Positions 35,601-50,516 of a stretch of 64,000 nucleotides of DNA are shown one piece after another. The notes under the pieces were generated by a model. It worked only from the letters and a program-made list of their open reading frames with translations, had not been told where the DNA came from and searched no databases. Source of the stretch: Litoditis marina (Eukaryota > Nematoda > Chromadorea > Rhabditida > Rhabditidae); assembly GCA_964036275.1 (NCBI GenBank), contig OZ038433.1, positions 27,139,485-27,203,484 of the forward strand, read 5' to 3'. How positions within the stretch are numbered: position 1 is the stretch's first letter; each line of letters starts with the position of its first letter. A program made the position numbers and the translations under genes.

Positions 35601-36811
35601 ACGAATTTCGGCACTACCCGTGTGAAAGTGTAACTTCGTAAATGCAACCCATAACGCTAACTTCGACTGTAGGTGATAGGTTTACTTGAATATTAATTCT
35701 TCTCCTTATGCTTGCGTTTCATTTTTTTTAGTATTTTTTAGATAAAATGTTTGAGTGAAAATGTCAATAACCTGAAATCAAGGTATGCGCTGCAGTTTTG
35801 TCTGGTCTCCATTTTCTATCTTTGTGGTTGGATTTCGTTCCGTGTGTTTCCTATTCTGATTGGGAGTGGAGGGGAGAATTGGTTCGTTGTGATAGCCATT
35901 TGTGCTACCCTGAACTCTAGTGCCAACGCCATTGTCTACCTGGCCTTCAACAAAGAGGTTATTGTACCAATAGTCACATCATGTGTACTCTTCATGAATC
36001 CAGTTGGATTATTTCATATTGTAATAGCAATTTGTTATTTTTCGCTGCATTGTCCAAGTTCATGCAGTCATGCTCTTTTCCAAGAGAAACTCTGATTTTT
36101 ACATGAATTATAATGTTTATTACTACCTCGAAAACTTTTTCGCCGGTCCCAGTCAAGTAGTTTTTCTCAAGTCATCTAGGTAAAACAGGTATACTTTTTT
36201 CTCCCTCAAAGTGGACATTTCCGTAGACTCGTGACACTCTCTCTGAGAAAGTGTTGACCATGGCAAACCCAAAATGTTGAAGCCCCGCCCACATTTTTGG
36301 GTTTGCCATGGTCAAATCGGATGTTTGGAAATGCCATGGTCAAAATGTACACATCTAATGCTCAAAACCAAGAAAACAATGGTTAAGACCACTCCAATAG
36401 CAAAAACTTTTTTTTAGCAAAAACAGTTTTTTGAAACCTGGCAGCCTGGCTGCTTACTGAACATACTTTTTCATGCTGTTTTTCGGCTTCAAATAGAGAA
36501 TTTCCCAAGCGGCTAATGATCTCTTCAATATAAATTATAAATGCGTTCGTATAAATTATATGTTATCTACAATCTACTTAATTGTGACCAAGGAGTTCAT
36601 TTGTTTTATGATACTCACTTAGGTGCTATTAATGGTTTTAACCGGGCTGCCTCTTTCCAATAATCAAGAGGTAACCTGAAACCAATCTGTTAACTTTCAT
36701 TTCTATTTATAGAAGTGGTTCTTTTGGACAGTAATTTCGAAATCGGCTCAACGCAAACACTTTGAACGGGATGAATTAGGCCTGATGAATACACAATTTG
36801 AAGCAGATTAA
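32663..36811 (+). CDS. srx-like 7TM chemoreceptor
   Basis: Eight exons: 32663-32763, 33119-33221, 33625-33737, 34309-34437, 34777-34909, 35350-35432, about 35783-35957, 36713-36811; about 311 residues. TM1 is LLSLFALLLSIVAFAAVLV, followed by RRKSSIYIISASNMF. Later come LAQMLMAVNRLVVVCFFKN at the end of TM3, YPISIGMAIASQYLTPCC, TM6 ALQFCLVSIFYLCGWISF, TM7 with SSANAIVYLAFNKE, and a C-tail ending NTQFEAD. The order and the MAVNR-CF motif fit the Srx family of chemosensory GPCRs. ATG follows an ATTCCAG that could be a spliced-leader acceptor. The junction before TM6 is the weak point: the only in-phase acceptor I find is ATCAAG at 35782, which is not canonical. Introns contain miniature elements at 35210-35333 and 36248-36345. 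Confidence 0.75.
35210..35333 (-). mobile_element. TTAA-type miniature element, copy 2
   Basis: Terminal inverted repeats are TTAAAGGAGGACGATAATGT and, on the complement, TTAAAGAAGGGCGAGTAAGT. The centre is a hairpin, GTCCTTTGAACTGCAATTG against TTGCAGTTTAAAGGAC. It lies 16 bases before an srx exon. Confidence 0.75.
36248..36345. repeat. CCATGG palindrome repeat in srx intron
   Basis: TTGACCATGGCAAACCCAAA at about 36251 is inverted at about 36296-36318, and a third TGCCATGGTCAAAATG follows. The same motif clusters at 37894-38012 and occurs at the right end of the foldback element (39180-39189). Confidence 0.75.
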
Positions 36812-37893
36812 CCAAAATCCAGTCCAGCTTAACGTACACTTTATCGCTCAGAAGTTAGAAACGTCCTTCGTCGGAAATACGTAGTTCCCATTATGGTTTT
36901 TGCAAATACGTTGTTGTTATTTCTCCCCATCTGACCATATTTTTTTCCAGAGTCCAGACCCCTGCGGGTCTTTCCTCTGACTACTACCACCGTCTCCCAA
37001 GTAGACCGTCCGCTCGTCTGCCGCTTCGCGGAAAAAACTCGAAAGCCTTCTCGCCAAATGCCTTGTGAAGCCGGTTCCTCAATGGATCGATCGTTTTGCT
37101 CAACGGTTTGATTATTAATCAATCGTATTGTTTTTGGTATTTTCCATTCTGTAGCTGTAGTTGTAGACAACTGAATTATTGCTCTGTAGTATTTTCCCCT
37201 GTACTATCTTCTCTCTTTTCTACGAGTTTCCTTCACATTACGGGTAGTTCACTGCAGTTTCGAATCTTTTCAATAACTTAAAACACATGTCCAAGCTACT
37301 GAACAGTTGGGGTCCCGGGGCTTCACGCCTGTTCTGTTTCTTGTTGCTGGAACAGTGCTGCGCTCGCCCTTGTCCGCTGATCTCAATTGATACACATATA
37401 TTTATTCATTAACTACGAAGAGAAAAAGCGAAAGCGACATACAAAATATGTGTATCATACGATTTTGTACTGGTTAGTGTTAGTGAATTTTCATGGATGC
37501 TTTTTGATTTCACGTTTTACTCGTGAAAAGTAGTGTCTCGCCCTCACGTGAAAAAGTTGATGTGGCAAGAGGGGCGAGTGCAGCAAATAAGTAGGCGCCG
37601 TTTATCATAGCTGTCCAACAGTCATTATGTTCCCTATTCACGTTTGTTCTTGATTATTTTGTCAATCTGTGATCTTTTCAACAAGTTTCATATTAGGCGT
37701 ACGACCAAATGTTGATTAACTTCTTTTGATTCTCACTTTCTTACAGCATGTTCAGTTATAATCTATTTATTATTTGTTAAAATTGTTTTTATTGACTGAT
37801 TGTTATATTCAGTGTTGTATGCAAATAAATTATTGTTTGGCTTTGTCGGCGAAATCAAAAATGAAATTCAGTATTGAATAATGTTTTTCAACT
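36812..37893. other. Spacer after srx, possible LINE remnant
   Basis: Bases 36840-37400 are richer in GC than neighbours and hold a minus-strand frame (36841-37170, 109 codons, basic) with no domain I recognise. The segment around 37300-37410 ends in ATTTATTCATT, resembling retroelement tails. No gene is called. Confidence 0.35.
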
Positions 37894-39189
37894 TGACCAT
37901 GGCAAACCCAAAATTTGACCATGGCAAACCCAAATGATTTGACCATGGCAAATCCATTTTTTGACCATGGCAGCGTGTACGCATGCCATGGTCAAAATTT
38001 GGGTTTGCCATGGGGCCAGTTTCTCTGCTTTCTTACAATCTCACTTTCTTACGAAAAAATCTTACTTTCTTACAAAAAAAGTCTGACTTTCTTACAATTA
38101 ATCTGACTTTTTTACAATTAATCTGACTTTCTTACAATAAATCTGACTTTCTTACAATAAATCTGACTTTCTTACAATTAATCTGACTTTCTTAGAATAA
38201 CTATTACTTTCTCAAATGAAACTCATTTTCCGACAAAATCTTACCCAAAATGTGAAAATGTGACCCTCGGGGGAAATTATTATTCTTTTGCCTTTCAACA
38301 GAACTTTTCAATTTTTATGAGATTCCATCCCAAATTTTATTAATTCGGGAAATTTTTATTTCCGCAACTCTCCCCTCCGTGGTAGTTTGTTTTTGTCGAA
38401 GCAACGCATGAAAACGAGACATCGGTACAATGAGAATTTGAAATGGGACATCGGGATATTGGGACATTGGAATGGGACCTTTAGAGGGACCCTCAGATAG
38501 AACGGAGCCATGTAACTTTCATAAGCGTAAAGGTAAAAATACTACGGGACTAAATTTCAGCATAAGTAAAAACTGGGGGGGGGGGGTGAAATATTAGCCA
38601 AAGCTTCCAAAGTTGAAGCCACACAAAATTTTATAGTTCTCCATTTGACACCAAAAAGTTCGAGCTTTCTCATGTGATAAATGATCAAGAAGAGACGGTG
38701 GACTCTGTTCCACCATTCGATGCAATAATCCGTCAAGTATTCAGAAAAACTTTTTAACAAACGGTTCATAATTTTGTTTTCAAAATTCCAGAGTTTGTAA
38801 ATTGTAGTAGTAGGGGTGCAGGAGACACTGTTGTTGTTTATCACTATTCGCTGATACAAAAATGAAAAAAACCGAAGACAACTCAATTTATCCACTCCCA
38901 AGAAATATTTAAGTTCAAAAGAGAATGTAAAATGAGAAAAAAAAGAGGTTAGAAACTGAAATTTGGAAAAATTGGGCCTTTTCGAGAAGGTAAGGTATTT
39001 TTGTGAACGCATGAATTTTCATGAGAAAGTAAGATTTTTCGTGAGAAAATGAGATTTCCGTGAGAAAGTGAGATGTTTCGTGAGAAAGTAAGACTAATTG
39101 TAAGAAAGTCAGATTTTTTGTAAGAAAGTCAGATTTTTTTGTGAGAAAGTAAGATTGTTGGTAAGCAGAGAAACGGCACCATGGTCAAA
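37894..39189. mobile_element. Foldback transposon with subterminal repeats
   Basis: The ends share TTGACCATGG, and further in CCATGG-GCC-GTTTCTCTGCTT is inverted between about 38010 and 39183. Inside the left end, CTTTCTTACAATTAATCTGA is repeated about eight times (38030-38200). Inside the right end the complement, GTAAGAAAGTCAGATTTTTT and variants, is repeated (39020-39160). The element thus has TIRs plus long arrays of about 20-bp subterminal repeats. The middle carries the 151-codon frame at 38557-39012 on minus and GGGACATTGG repeats near 38440-38480. Confidence 0.7.
38557..39012 (-). CDS. Hypothetical ORF inside the foldback element
   Basis: This is a 151-codon minus-strand frame, the longest uninterrupted one in the window. 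It contains FFSHFTFSFELKYFLGVD and CIEWWNRVHRLFLIIYHMRK and is rich in aromatic residues. I recognise no transposase motif. Its N-terminus overlaps the subterminal repeats and its C-terminus is a poly-proline artefact of a G-run. It may be chance or a decayed element gene. Confidence 0.2.
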   Translation of the reverse strand: MRSQKYLTFSKRPNFSKFQFLTSFFSHFTFSFELKYFLGVDKLSCLRFFSFLYQRIVINNNSVSCTPTTTIYKLWNFENKIMNRLLKSFSEYLTDYCIEWWNRVHRLFLIIYHMRKLELFGVKWRTIKFCVASTLEALANISPPPPSFYLC

Positions 39190-39445
39190 TGTTTTTCGAA
39201 GCTGGTGGCAGTTGGCACTGATTCTGACCACTTTGCATTCGGTCAGCCAGCTATTTAGCGACCTGAACCATCTTCAACGAGAGAATGGGTAGATCACCTC
39301 GACGCAGAAGATGTTTGTGACTTTCTATGTCTTGTCTATCTCCATGCTCCAATGTTTTAGTAGTTAAACCATTGCCATAGAACTCGCGCCAACTTTTCTA
39401 TGGGTGTTAAAGGAGTTGAAGTGTTTTTGATTCTACTGATTTCAG

Positions 39446-39537
39446 GTGAAAGCAGCGATCGTGGAGTTCGCCAAGAGAAGAATACAATTTGGTCGAGTCG
39501 GGACTGTGTCCGCTAATTAACGAGTTTATTTAATAAA
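39446..39537 (+). other. Candidate terminal exon with poly(A) signal
   Basis: After GATTTCAG the frame VKAAIVEFAKRRIQFGRVGT runs to TAA at 39518-39520, and AATAAA follows at 39532. KRRIQFGR has dibasic and glycine-arginine features seen in neuropeptide precursors, but no matching upstream exon in phase was found. A second frame is also open over the same stretch. Confidence 0.25.
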
Positions 39538-39548
39538 TAAAAAAACCA

Positions 39549-39737
39549 GACTTCTTCAACACCGGACTGGGTTTCCATCCTGCTCTGTCGAAGAGACTCT
39601 ACGACTTGAAATATCCGAGTTCAACCATCTATTTTGCATTGTTCAACAAAAGTATCGGAATAAACACAGGCAGACACTGTGGTGTGTGTTTCGAATTGTT
39701 TGTGACATTATCTACTGATAAAACAATGCACAAATAA
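39549..39737 (+). other. Coding-like island without start codon
   Basis: A single frame reads DFFNTGLGFHPALSKRLYDL then KYPSSTIYFALFNKSIGINT and stays open to about 39737. It lacks a Met and starts near CCAG. It may be an exon of an unrecognised or decayed gene. Confidence 0.25.
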
Positions 39738-40065
39738 GTATTAACCCTCGCATAATAATACACTGCACACAGTTTACATATTTACATATATTTTACATAT
39801 TTATTCATTCACTTCGCTTCGTTACGAGGCGGTGATCATCATACATGTCACAGATCTTTGTAGTAGCAGTTTCTTGTGCGGTCTCGGTCCTTCATAGAAG
39901 CCTTCATGGTGGACTATCGAATGCTCTTTTGGCATTGATCCAGTGACATGCGAGAAACTTCTTGGGGGGAGGGGGAAGATAACTGCTTGTGAAACGGACC
40001 AGCGATTCCCAGTCGCGCGTGGCCCGGGTTTTCCATCTCGTCTTTTTCTCCACGTCCATCAACCC

Positions 40066-40268
40066 GGATACCTGAATAGACACGTAGTGTGAAGATCTTG
40101 GAAACAGTGCAACGAAGAGAGAATCCGTCTACCGACCAGTAGGAACAAGACCATGATGGAAAACTGATAGGATACCTGAATAGACACGTAGTGTGAAGAT
40201 ATTGGAAACAGGGCAACGAAGAGAGACTCCGTCTACCGACCAGTAGGAACTAGACCATGATGGAAAAC
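40066..40268 (+). repeat. 104-bp tandem duplication
   Basis: GGATACCTGAATAGACACGT starts at 40066 and again at 40170. The two copies differ by a few bases. Upstream sequence is GC-rich and may belong to a repeat. No gene is recognised between 39750 and 41450. Confidence 0.9.
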
Positions 40269-41445
40269 TTCAGTATACTAGAAGTAAATTGAATAGTCAC
40301 GTAAATTTAACATTATAATGAGGCATCGTGCACTTTGTCATTGCACGTTATGCTGTGTTGAACATGTTTCACGTGACTATGCAATTGAACAACAACAGTA
40401 TATAATATTTGGTAACGATTCACGTGAATGTATAGTTCTACAGTCGAATGCTCCCTGTCTGAAATATTCGGAAAGAATAGAGGAATTCAGGCTTTACATG
40501 ATCTAAAATGAATGGTTCTATGCATAACATTTCCTCTGGCTTGGATCGATGCATTTGATAGAGCGTCGCGAGACACCATTGGAAAGCAGGATACGCAGAC
40601 AGAGGGAGAAGCAAGAGAGCACGTGATGTGAGGAGGGTGGACAGCTGTGACCCACCACAAAGCAAGGACCTCTACTACACTAACTATCCCTCCTTTTCTA
40701 GCTTCTTGGATGAAATTCTCTTTCGAACATTTCTTTTTTTACTATGAATTGTTTAATACTAGTGTTTCTGTTATATAAGTTAACTACACTTTCAACCTCG
40801 ATTTACCCAGTGATAAAAACCTGATTATTTGAATGACGTCCATTCCGTTATCAATTCAAAACATTTAAATAACAATGTTTAGAATTTTGCCAGTTGAAGA
40901 AGAACGTATGTGCTAATTTTCGTTCATCCAAGAGGTAACGCTTATTTCTCCCTATTTAGTCAGCAAATAAAAAATGCTCAGTGATAGGGGTGATAACAAC
41001 CGAGTCATAGTTATATTAACGGGTTTATATGTAGTTCGTGCTCAAGACTGGAACATAACCAGATCCTACAAACACAGAAAAATAGAATAAACATGTATAT
41101 TCGGTTTTGCCTGCCCTGCCCTGAGCGATTCCTATAATTGATTGGGAAGTGCGAGAAGAAAGGCTCCAATAGTTTGTGTTTTGCTGTTGTTCAAGAAAAC
41201 TACTCCAGCGCCACTCAAAAGGTGCTTTCAAATCAATGGAATTCAGGGTCGACCAATTGTGATTTACAACAAGCGAGATGCTAACCACCGACAAATGTTC
41301 GGTAGACGTAGACGTACGTATGTAATAGAACACTTTCCAGCATGAATCTAAATGTACAGTTTATTGCTGACCTACTTCTGGTTTGCACTGTAATTTAGAA
41401 GTTAGTTACACTAAAATTAAGTTGAATCCTTTTTCAATCACATTT

Positions 41446-41454
41446 TCATTACAG
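41446..41454 (+). promoter_or_regulatory. Splice-leader-type acceptor before unc-24
   Basis: TTTTCATTACAG ends exactly at the base before the ATG at 41455, and there is no upstream coding exon. It is either a trans-splice site or the 3' end of a 5' UTR intron. Confidence 0.5.
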
Positions 41455-44400
41455 ATGGGTAAGTCTTCTGTGAAATACGCGGCACTTCCCACGGAAGAAG
41501 ATAGAATGGATTCGGACTTCAAAGATGAGCATGTTATGGAGTACGGTACGCCAGAGGGCACGTTCGGCAGCGCATTCACGTACGCCAACTACAACGATCT
41601 GGATCGAATGGGGTACCAAACGGCCAATAGGTGAGAATCATATTCAAGAAGAAAAACAGTATAATTATTCAAAAGTAACTGTTCACAATATTAGTTATTC
41701 AAAAAGTGGTGTAGCCTTGTTTCGTTGAACGGGTTACTGTAAGAATTCATATGGAAATGATTTACTACAACCTATCTTATGACAACTCATCTTTTTGAAC
41801 TAAAATGTTTGAACCGTCCCATTTCTTGCAGATACACCAATTCACTCGGAAATCGGTACGGCGGAGCATTCACGTACTCTAGTCAATTTAACAACGAAGA
41901 AGTAGAGGTCAGTTTTCGTTCTTGTGGTTTCATGTGAAATTCATTCATGGTTTCTTGTGAAAAGTCACGTGTTCAACTGAATATGAATTATCCCACTCTA
42001 TTTATCTGTTGTTTTAATAATATCTCACGACAACTATAGGAAAATGACCGCCTGAATATTGCTCCATGTCTCATAAATGATAAATCGAATGTTTGTGTAA
42101 AATTCGCAGAAAATTGTTCATCGCCTGTTTTGGTGTGTGTAATCAGCAATAATTTTGCTTCTTATGCATGTCTGAGATAAGAATGAAGTAGGATAAAGTC
42201 TCTTTCGTTCTCACGCGGTTTCTATTTGATACATTCAGTCGTCAACGTTCTGCATCAATTCGATACACTTGGTTTCTCAGCGTCTATTACAAAAAAAGTA
42301 GAAAAAGTAGATAGCTGGAAATGGGGTTACTTACCATTGGACTTTACGTAGACATGCTGAGGACTGTAGCATAGAACACCTACTGATATTTCCAGGTGCA
42401 TCCAATGAACGCGATTGAGCTTATAATTTATGGATTGAGTGTCATAGCTATGGTATTCACACTGCCATTTTCCTTATTTTTCACTCTGAAGGTGAGATAT
42501 TTCATTAAAGTTTGGTCCGATGAATGGAGTTTGTTATGCTAGACGAATGGGCAGGCTCGTAAAATCCGTTGTGCATCTCTGAACTCAAAAATCATTTTTT
42601 ATAATCAGAATGAAGTATTGAATATTAAACAAACTTTTTGAATATTCAATAGTGAGGTGCACAAAAACTGATTTGAATGCAAAACAAGAGTAGAGCCCCA
42701 TCACCGAATCGTGAGTTTCCCGGCTGCCACACTAAACATATTTGCCTGAACCGTGCCAGATATGATGTACACAGCAGAAAGTATGGGATACGGTATTCTC
42801 TGAGGTTCACGAATGAATAGATTTCAGTTTGTGTCTGCATCTGAGAAACTGGTGGTTCTCCGATTGGGTCGTGCCCAGAAACCCCGAGGTCCCGGGGCCA
42901 CCTTCGTTCTGCCGTGCATCGACACCACTCACAAGATAACCACCACTGTCACCGCATTCAATGTACCGCCAATGCAGGTAAGAGTACATTTCATAAAGGA
43001 GGGAAGCAACATTGAGTTGTAGTTTAATCTCCAATTTGTTGGTGCTGTTTGATTCGCGTGTTGTAGTTTGATAAGGGTACATATAGGACTTGTCGAACCG
43101 TTGTGGACACCGTAGCATCGATTTGGTTTAGCGAGGGGCCTGCCAGTCTGCGTATCATTGATCTACACACTCTCTCGCCTGTTGGCAAGTAATCAACGAC
43201 CGCTCGCTTCGCATCGCTCAATCAATCGAACCCTCTGCTGACTTTATGGGGAAACTGGCGACTATAGCAGTCATCTGAGTTGGAATGAGGTGGAAGCGAA
43301 CTACAATCGGAAAATCGTGATTGGAAAACAATACAGCTACGATTAGTTCTTACTCGTGGGCTTGAAAATGGTGGTAGATGCAGTGTTTTGCATTTCTACT
43401 GAGAGTCCTACAGTAGAATACGAAACTATCGGCTCATTTTAAATACGAAATTGGGGTTTATTGTACAATAGCCCCCCCCCCCCCCCGCCCTTGAGCCGAA
43501 ATAGGCAATTGTACAATTTTCCCCGAAATTGTTACCGGGCATGTTGATAATGTTCGCATTTCATTCTGATTCTCTGTTTCAAAGAGGGCTAGACTAATCA
43601 CAAGAAAAAGAAGAAAGTTTTTATTACAAAACCGTGATTGTACAGTCGAACGTGTACTGTAGAAGTCTTAGTAGGAATGACGTGAACTATACTCAATTAA
43701 ATGAAATAGTCCAAATACAATCGAGTACCTATATTAATATAGTAAAGTCTTTCCAGGTAATAACTACAGATCGGGGACTGGTGGAAGTTGGTGCCACGGT
43801 GTTCCTAAAAATAAGAGACCCTATATCCGCTGTTTGTGGCGTTCAGGTACAGAATGCGTTTTGAATACAAAATACATTATACTATTACTTGTGGTCGAAC
43901 AAATTGCTGGCACTGTTGCAGAATACTATGAAAATTCTTTTGAGCTGGATTACCTGACCCAGGTTGTGGTCGCATACACTATGTGAGACTATTAAATTAG
44001 CTACTAGGTAACTAGAACGTGATAAGGTGCTTACACAAGGTGATCACCACTTCTATCACTTTGCCACGGAGCATGCTCACCTGAAAAAGTATGAACACGC
44101 TTATGAAAACGGTATGTGACGACATGCTTACTGTCTGCACCTCACTAATTCTTGGATATAGCTCCAACTTCGAAAAGTCTTATTTCATTTTCGTTCTTTT
44201 TCAATAACGCGGAGAAACTATATTTTGAATGCATTCTTTCGTGCAAAAATGTTCGCTTTTTTTGGCTGGACTCCACATGCATGACTGTTGAATGTTAAAC
44301 AAAGTTCACAGGAAGTGTGAAAAAGTCTCAATGTCATATCACGAACATAATATTATTTCAGGATCGGAATTCTTCAACCCGAAATCTTGCCAACACCATG

Positions 44401-46159
44401 ATGTACAGGTACACGAGTAAGAAGAGAATATGTGAACTGACCAATCCCAATAACAGAAGAATCATGGCTGCCGCTTTCAAGGTACGTTTCTGGCAGTTAG
44501 GTACGATGCTGCGTCCACAAAGGATAAATATCGAATGTGCCCCCGGGGGCTAACGAAACACAATCTGGGTTCACATAGAGCCCACATTTCCCAACTGGAC
44601 TCGTTGGCAGCATGCCAAAAACTTTGGAAGACTGTTATTCAGAGAAAACATATATTTTACAGAAAGTTTTCACGAGCACGGATTATAACAAAGGGGAAGA
44701 CCCCTTCACATGAAAATCTGTTGTTTTGAAGTATTTCTACATGTTCAAAAACTGCCTTGAAATTTCATTGGCAAGCTGCCCAAGTCCAGTTAGGAAATGT
44801 GCGAACTATACTTTGCGTTTTGCGTTTCTCCCTATCAAGCTGAGGTGCTGAGTATAATCAATAAACCCCAGATGAGTGTGAAACTGAACCAATTTGAGCT
44901 GTTATTTGATTTGGTCACACAGCAGAGAAGACAAATTGCAACTCTCACACATGAGGATCAAACTATAAAGATAGTAGATTTGAACAACGTGTATGCGTGT
45001 ACCGATTGTACCTGCACCGAAAAAATGAGAAAATGATTCTCTTCTCTCTGTTCAGAACCTCACACTCCAACAAAATATTCACTTTCGAATGCACGTTCAA
45101 GTGATTACACTGTGTTTTTCGAAACTTTTGGTTTATAGTTATGAAGAAAATTTGTGCTATCAACTGAGGAAAAAAAAACAATCATTTTCAGGATGAACTG
45201 GGTAGCTTCACATCTCAGTTCGGAGTGGAAATCACGGAAGTCGAGTTTGCCGACCCAAAGGTAATGAAGGAGGGCGAGAACATGGGCATGTCTGCCTTGA
45301 GCGCCGTCAGCAAGTCAGAGACGGGCAAGAAAATCTGGGAGGTTGGTTAGGAGGAGCCGAATTATTGTTGTAGTTCCGAATTAATGTTGTAGTTCAAAGC
45401 TGTATGCATGAGTCTCCCAAAAAGCATTTATCGATCTGTGTCTGTTGATGCATACGTTATTTTGCTGCCTCCACATCCCGACAGTAAACAAGTTTTGCAA
45501 AATAGTATAGGGTCAAATCGGGGCGCCGGGATACTCCCGCTCAGGCGTCTGATCTGCAACCACAGAAAAATTCTCGAACTATGCTCAAACACACAGTGAA
45601 CTCTGCCCTGAGCGACCTCTTTGGCAAAATGAAAGTTTTTAAATACAATAATGTGGGGAAAAATAAGAAAACTTTTTTCATTTGAGGAGAAGACTAATCA
45701 AAATGCCGATGATTTTAGGTGATTGAGCCTCACGTCAAGGACTTTGCACGCGAGACAGCCGCCACCAAACAAGGGGAAGAAGTCGCGACGCATTTTTCCT
45801 CTGACGGCACCTCAGATGCGATGTCGCCGGGACTAGATGTCGACCATCTGGTCACCGTCATCAACATGGCAATCGATGAGCATCTGACGCGCGCTGTGGG
45901 AAAACTGTTCCAAGTAAACTGCAGCGGCATGGAATCGATATATATCGATCTTAAACATCCGCCGGGAAGTTGCGCCAAGGGGTACGCCAGTTGTCCTGAC
46001 GTCACATTTGAGACCACCCAGATAGTATTCTTCCAACTGATCAAAAAATCGATATCTCCAATCAACGCCTACATGGATGGATCGTTGAAAATCAAGGGCG
46101 AAATACAGGACGCGCTCTCCCTCAAATACTTGGCCGAGAGAGTTTCCCAACTTTTGTAG
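41455..46159 (+). CDS. unc-24: UNC-24: stomatin-SCP2 (STOML1-type) membrane protein
   Basis: Eight exons: 41455-41630, 41832-41907, 42396-42491, 42828-42977, 43757-43846, 44362-44481, 45192-45341, 45719-46159; 432 residues. Residues 1-84 are a polar cytoplasmic N-terminus. About 89-115 (IELIIYGLSVIAMVFTLPFS) is the membrane hairpin. 117-286 is the stomatin/PHB domain (SEKLVVLRLGRAQKPRGPG, ITTDRGLVEVGATVFLKIRD, EITEVEFADPK). The last exon holds an SCP2 lipid-binding domain (LFQVNCSGMESIYIDLKHPP, INAYMDGSLKIKGEIQDALS). The stomatin plus SCP2 fusion is diagnostic of STOML1/UNC-24. In C. elegans it works with MEC-2-type stomatins and channels in touch and locomotor neurons, by genetic evidence. 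All phases agree and no lesion is seen. arf-3 follows 1.1 kb downstream. Confidence 0.95.
43125..43265 (+). repeat. Dispersed repeat, same family as 61235-61385
   Basis: It contains CTGCGTATCATTGATCTACA, then CGCATCGCTCAATCAATCGA and AAACTGGCGACTA, in the same order as the 61-kb copy. It lies in the unc-24 intron. Confidence 0.6.
43450..43512. repeat. C-run block in unc-24 intron
   Basis: ATTGTACAATAG is followed by about 16 C, then CAATTGTACAATTTTCCCC. The TGTACAAT next to a C-run is the same design as at 53340-53680. Confidence 0.7.
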
Positions 46160-47202
46160 ATCTTCACTGCATCCATTTTCACAAATATTCGTTGTAGTTT
46201 GATCTCGAAACTAGCTTTAGTTTTGAAAGTTTCAACCGCAAAACAGTGGGATCAAACTACAGACACAGCAAGATAGGTTAACACGCGTATAAGCGTACTT
46301 TGAAATAAGGTAACCCTGTAGGGCAGGCTGGGTTCATACCTGCACTCTATTTACGATGTCGACCGCACCTGGCAGCTCGGTCGGTATTTGTAGTTTGAAC
46401 TTTGCCCAAATTGAAGCACCAGAAACACGAACCCCATTCTGTGACATACCACCCGAATCAAATATTATGATTTCCGTAGTTCTGGCTACAAATGGGAAAA
46501 TCAGTCATGTTTTTCTTTGTTTTATGCTAAATTTTTAAAACAATAGGCGAACCTCTAGAAAGTTAGGGTAGTCATGAAATAATTCGCCATTTTCCGTTGC
46601 CATTAAACTTTGTTCGATCTGATATTATTTTTGAATGTTTTAAACATACATCTTGTTTAAGATAATTACGTCTCGGGTACGTTTCATTGATTTATGTACT
46701 ATACTGGACATTTAATGAAGATTTAATATTTGTTTTATTGTTTTCGCACTACTGAAAGTAGTATATACAACATATTTGACTTGAATGAGTGTTTCAATGA
46801 TATTTCAAGAAGGGTGAGTTTTTTTGGTCAAAGGCGACTGGTTAAAGGACTGTGCGTACGGCGGCCTATTTAGTCCCGCCACGCCCGATTCAATCGAAAA
46901 TTTTACACGTGTGTTGGCTTTTGAGGCGGGCGATGCTTGATTTTTCATCATGTTTTAATTGTTTAAATCAGTTTAAATCGCAAATTTAAGTGTTAGAATG
47001 TTTTCCATGCTTAACTGCTATGCTCGGTTGCTCAAATTTACCAAATATCGTTACGGAACGGTGTTTTTTGTGGCGTTTCAGCCTTATCCGTTTGATTTCG
47101 TTGTTTTGAACATTGCCTAGTTTTCCTACACGAACAAATTTTCTATTATCTTGTGTATCTTCATGTTCGTTATTTACTGTTGACATTTCGTTTATTACTT
47201 AG

Positions 47203-47214
47203 TTTTTGTTGCAG
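47203..47214 (+). promoter_or_regulatory. Splice-leader-type acceptor before arf-3
   Basis: TTTTTGTTGCAG ends 21 bases before the arf-3 ATG at 47236, with no candidate 5' exon in the adjoining 1 kb. Confidence 0.45.
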
Positions 47215-47235
47215 GAAGTTGAATCTACTGTCAAA

Positions 47236-50516
<3,281 letters not shown>

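Noticed and set aside
36841..37170. 109-codon basic minus-strand ORF after srx
   Set aside because: No start context, domain or splice support; the GC-rich stretch looks like repeat remnant.
45730..46150. Minus-strand ORFs of 105-111 codons
   Set aside because: They are shadows of the SCP2-encoding last exon of unc-24.
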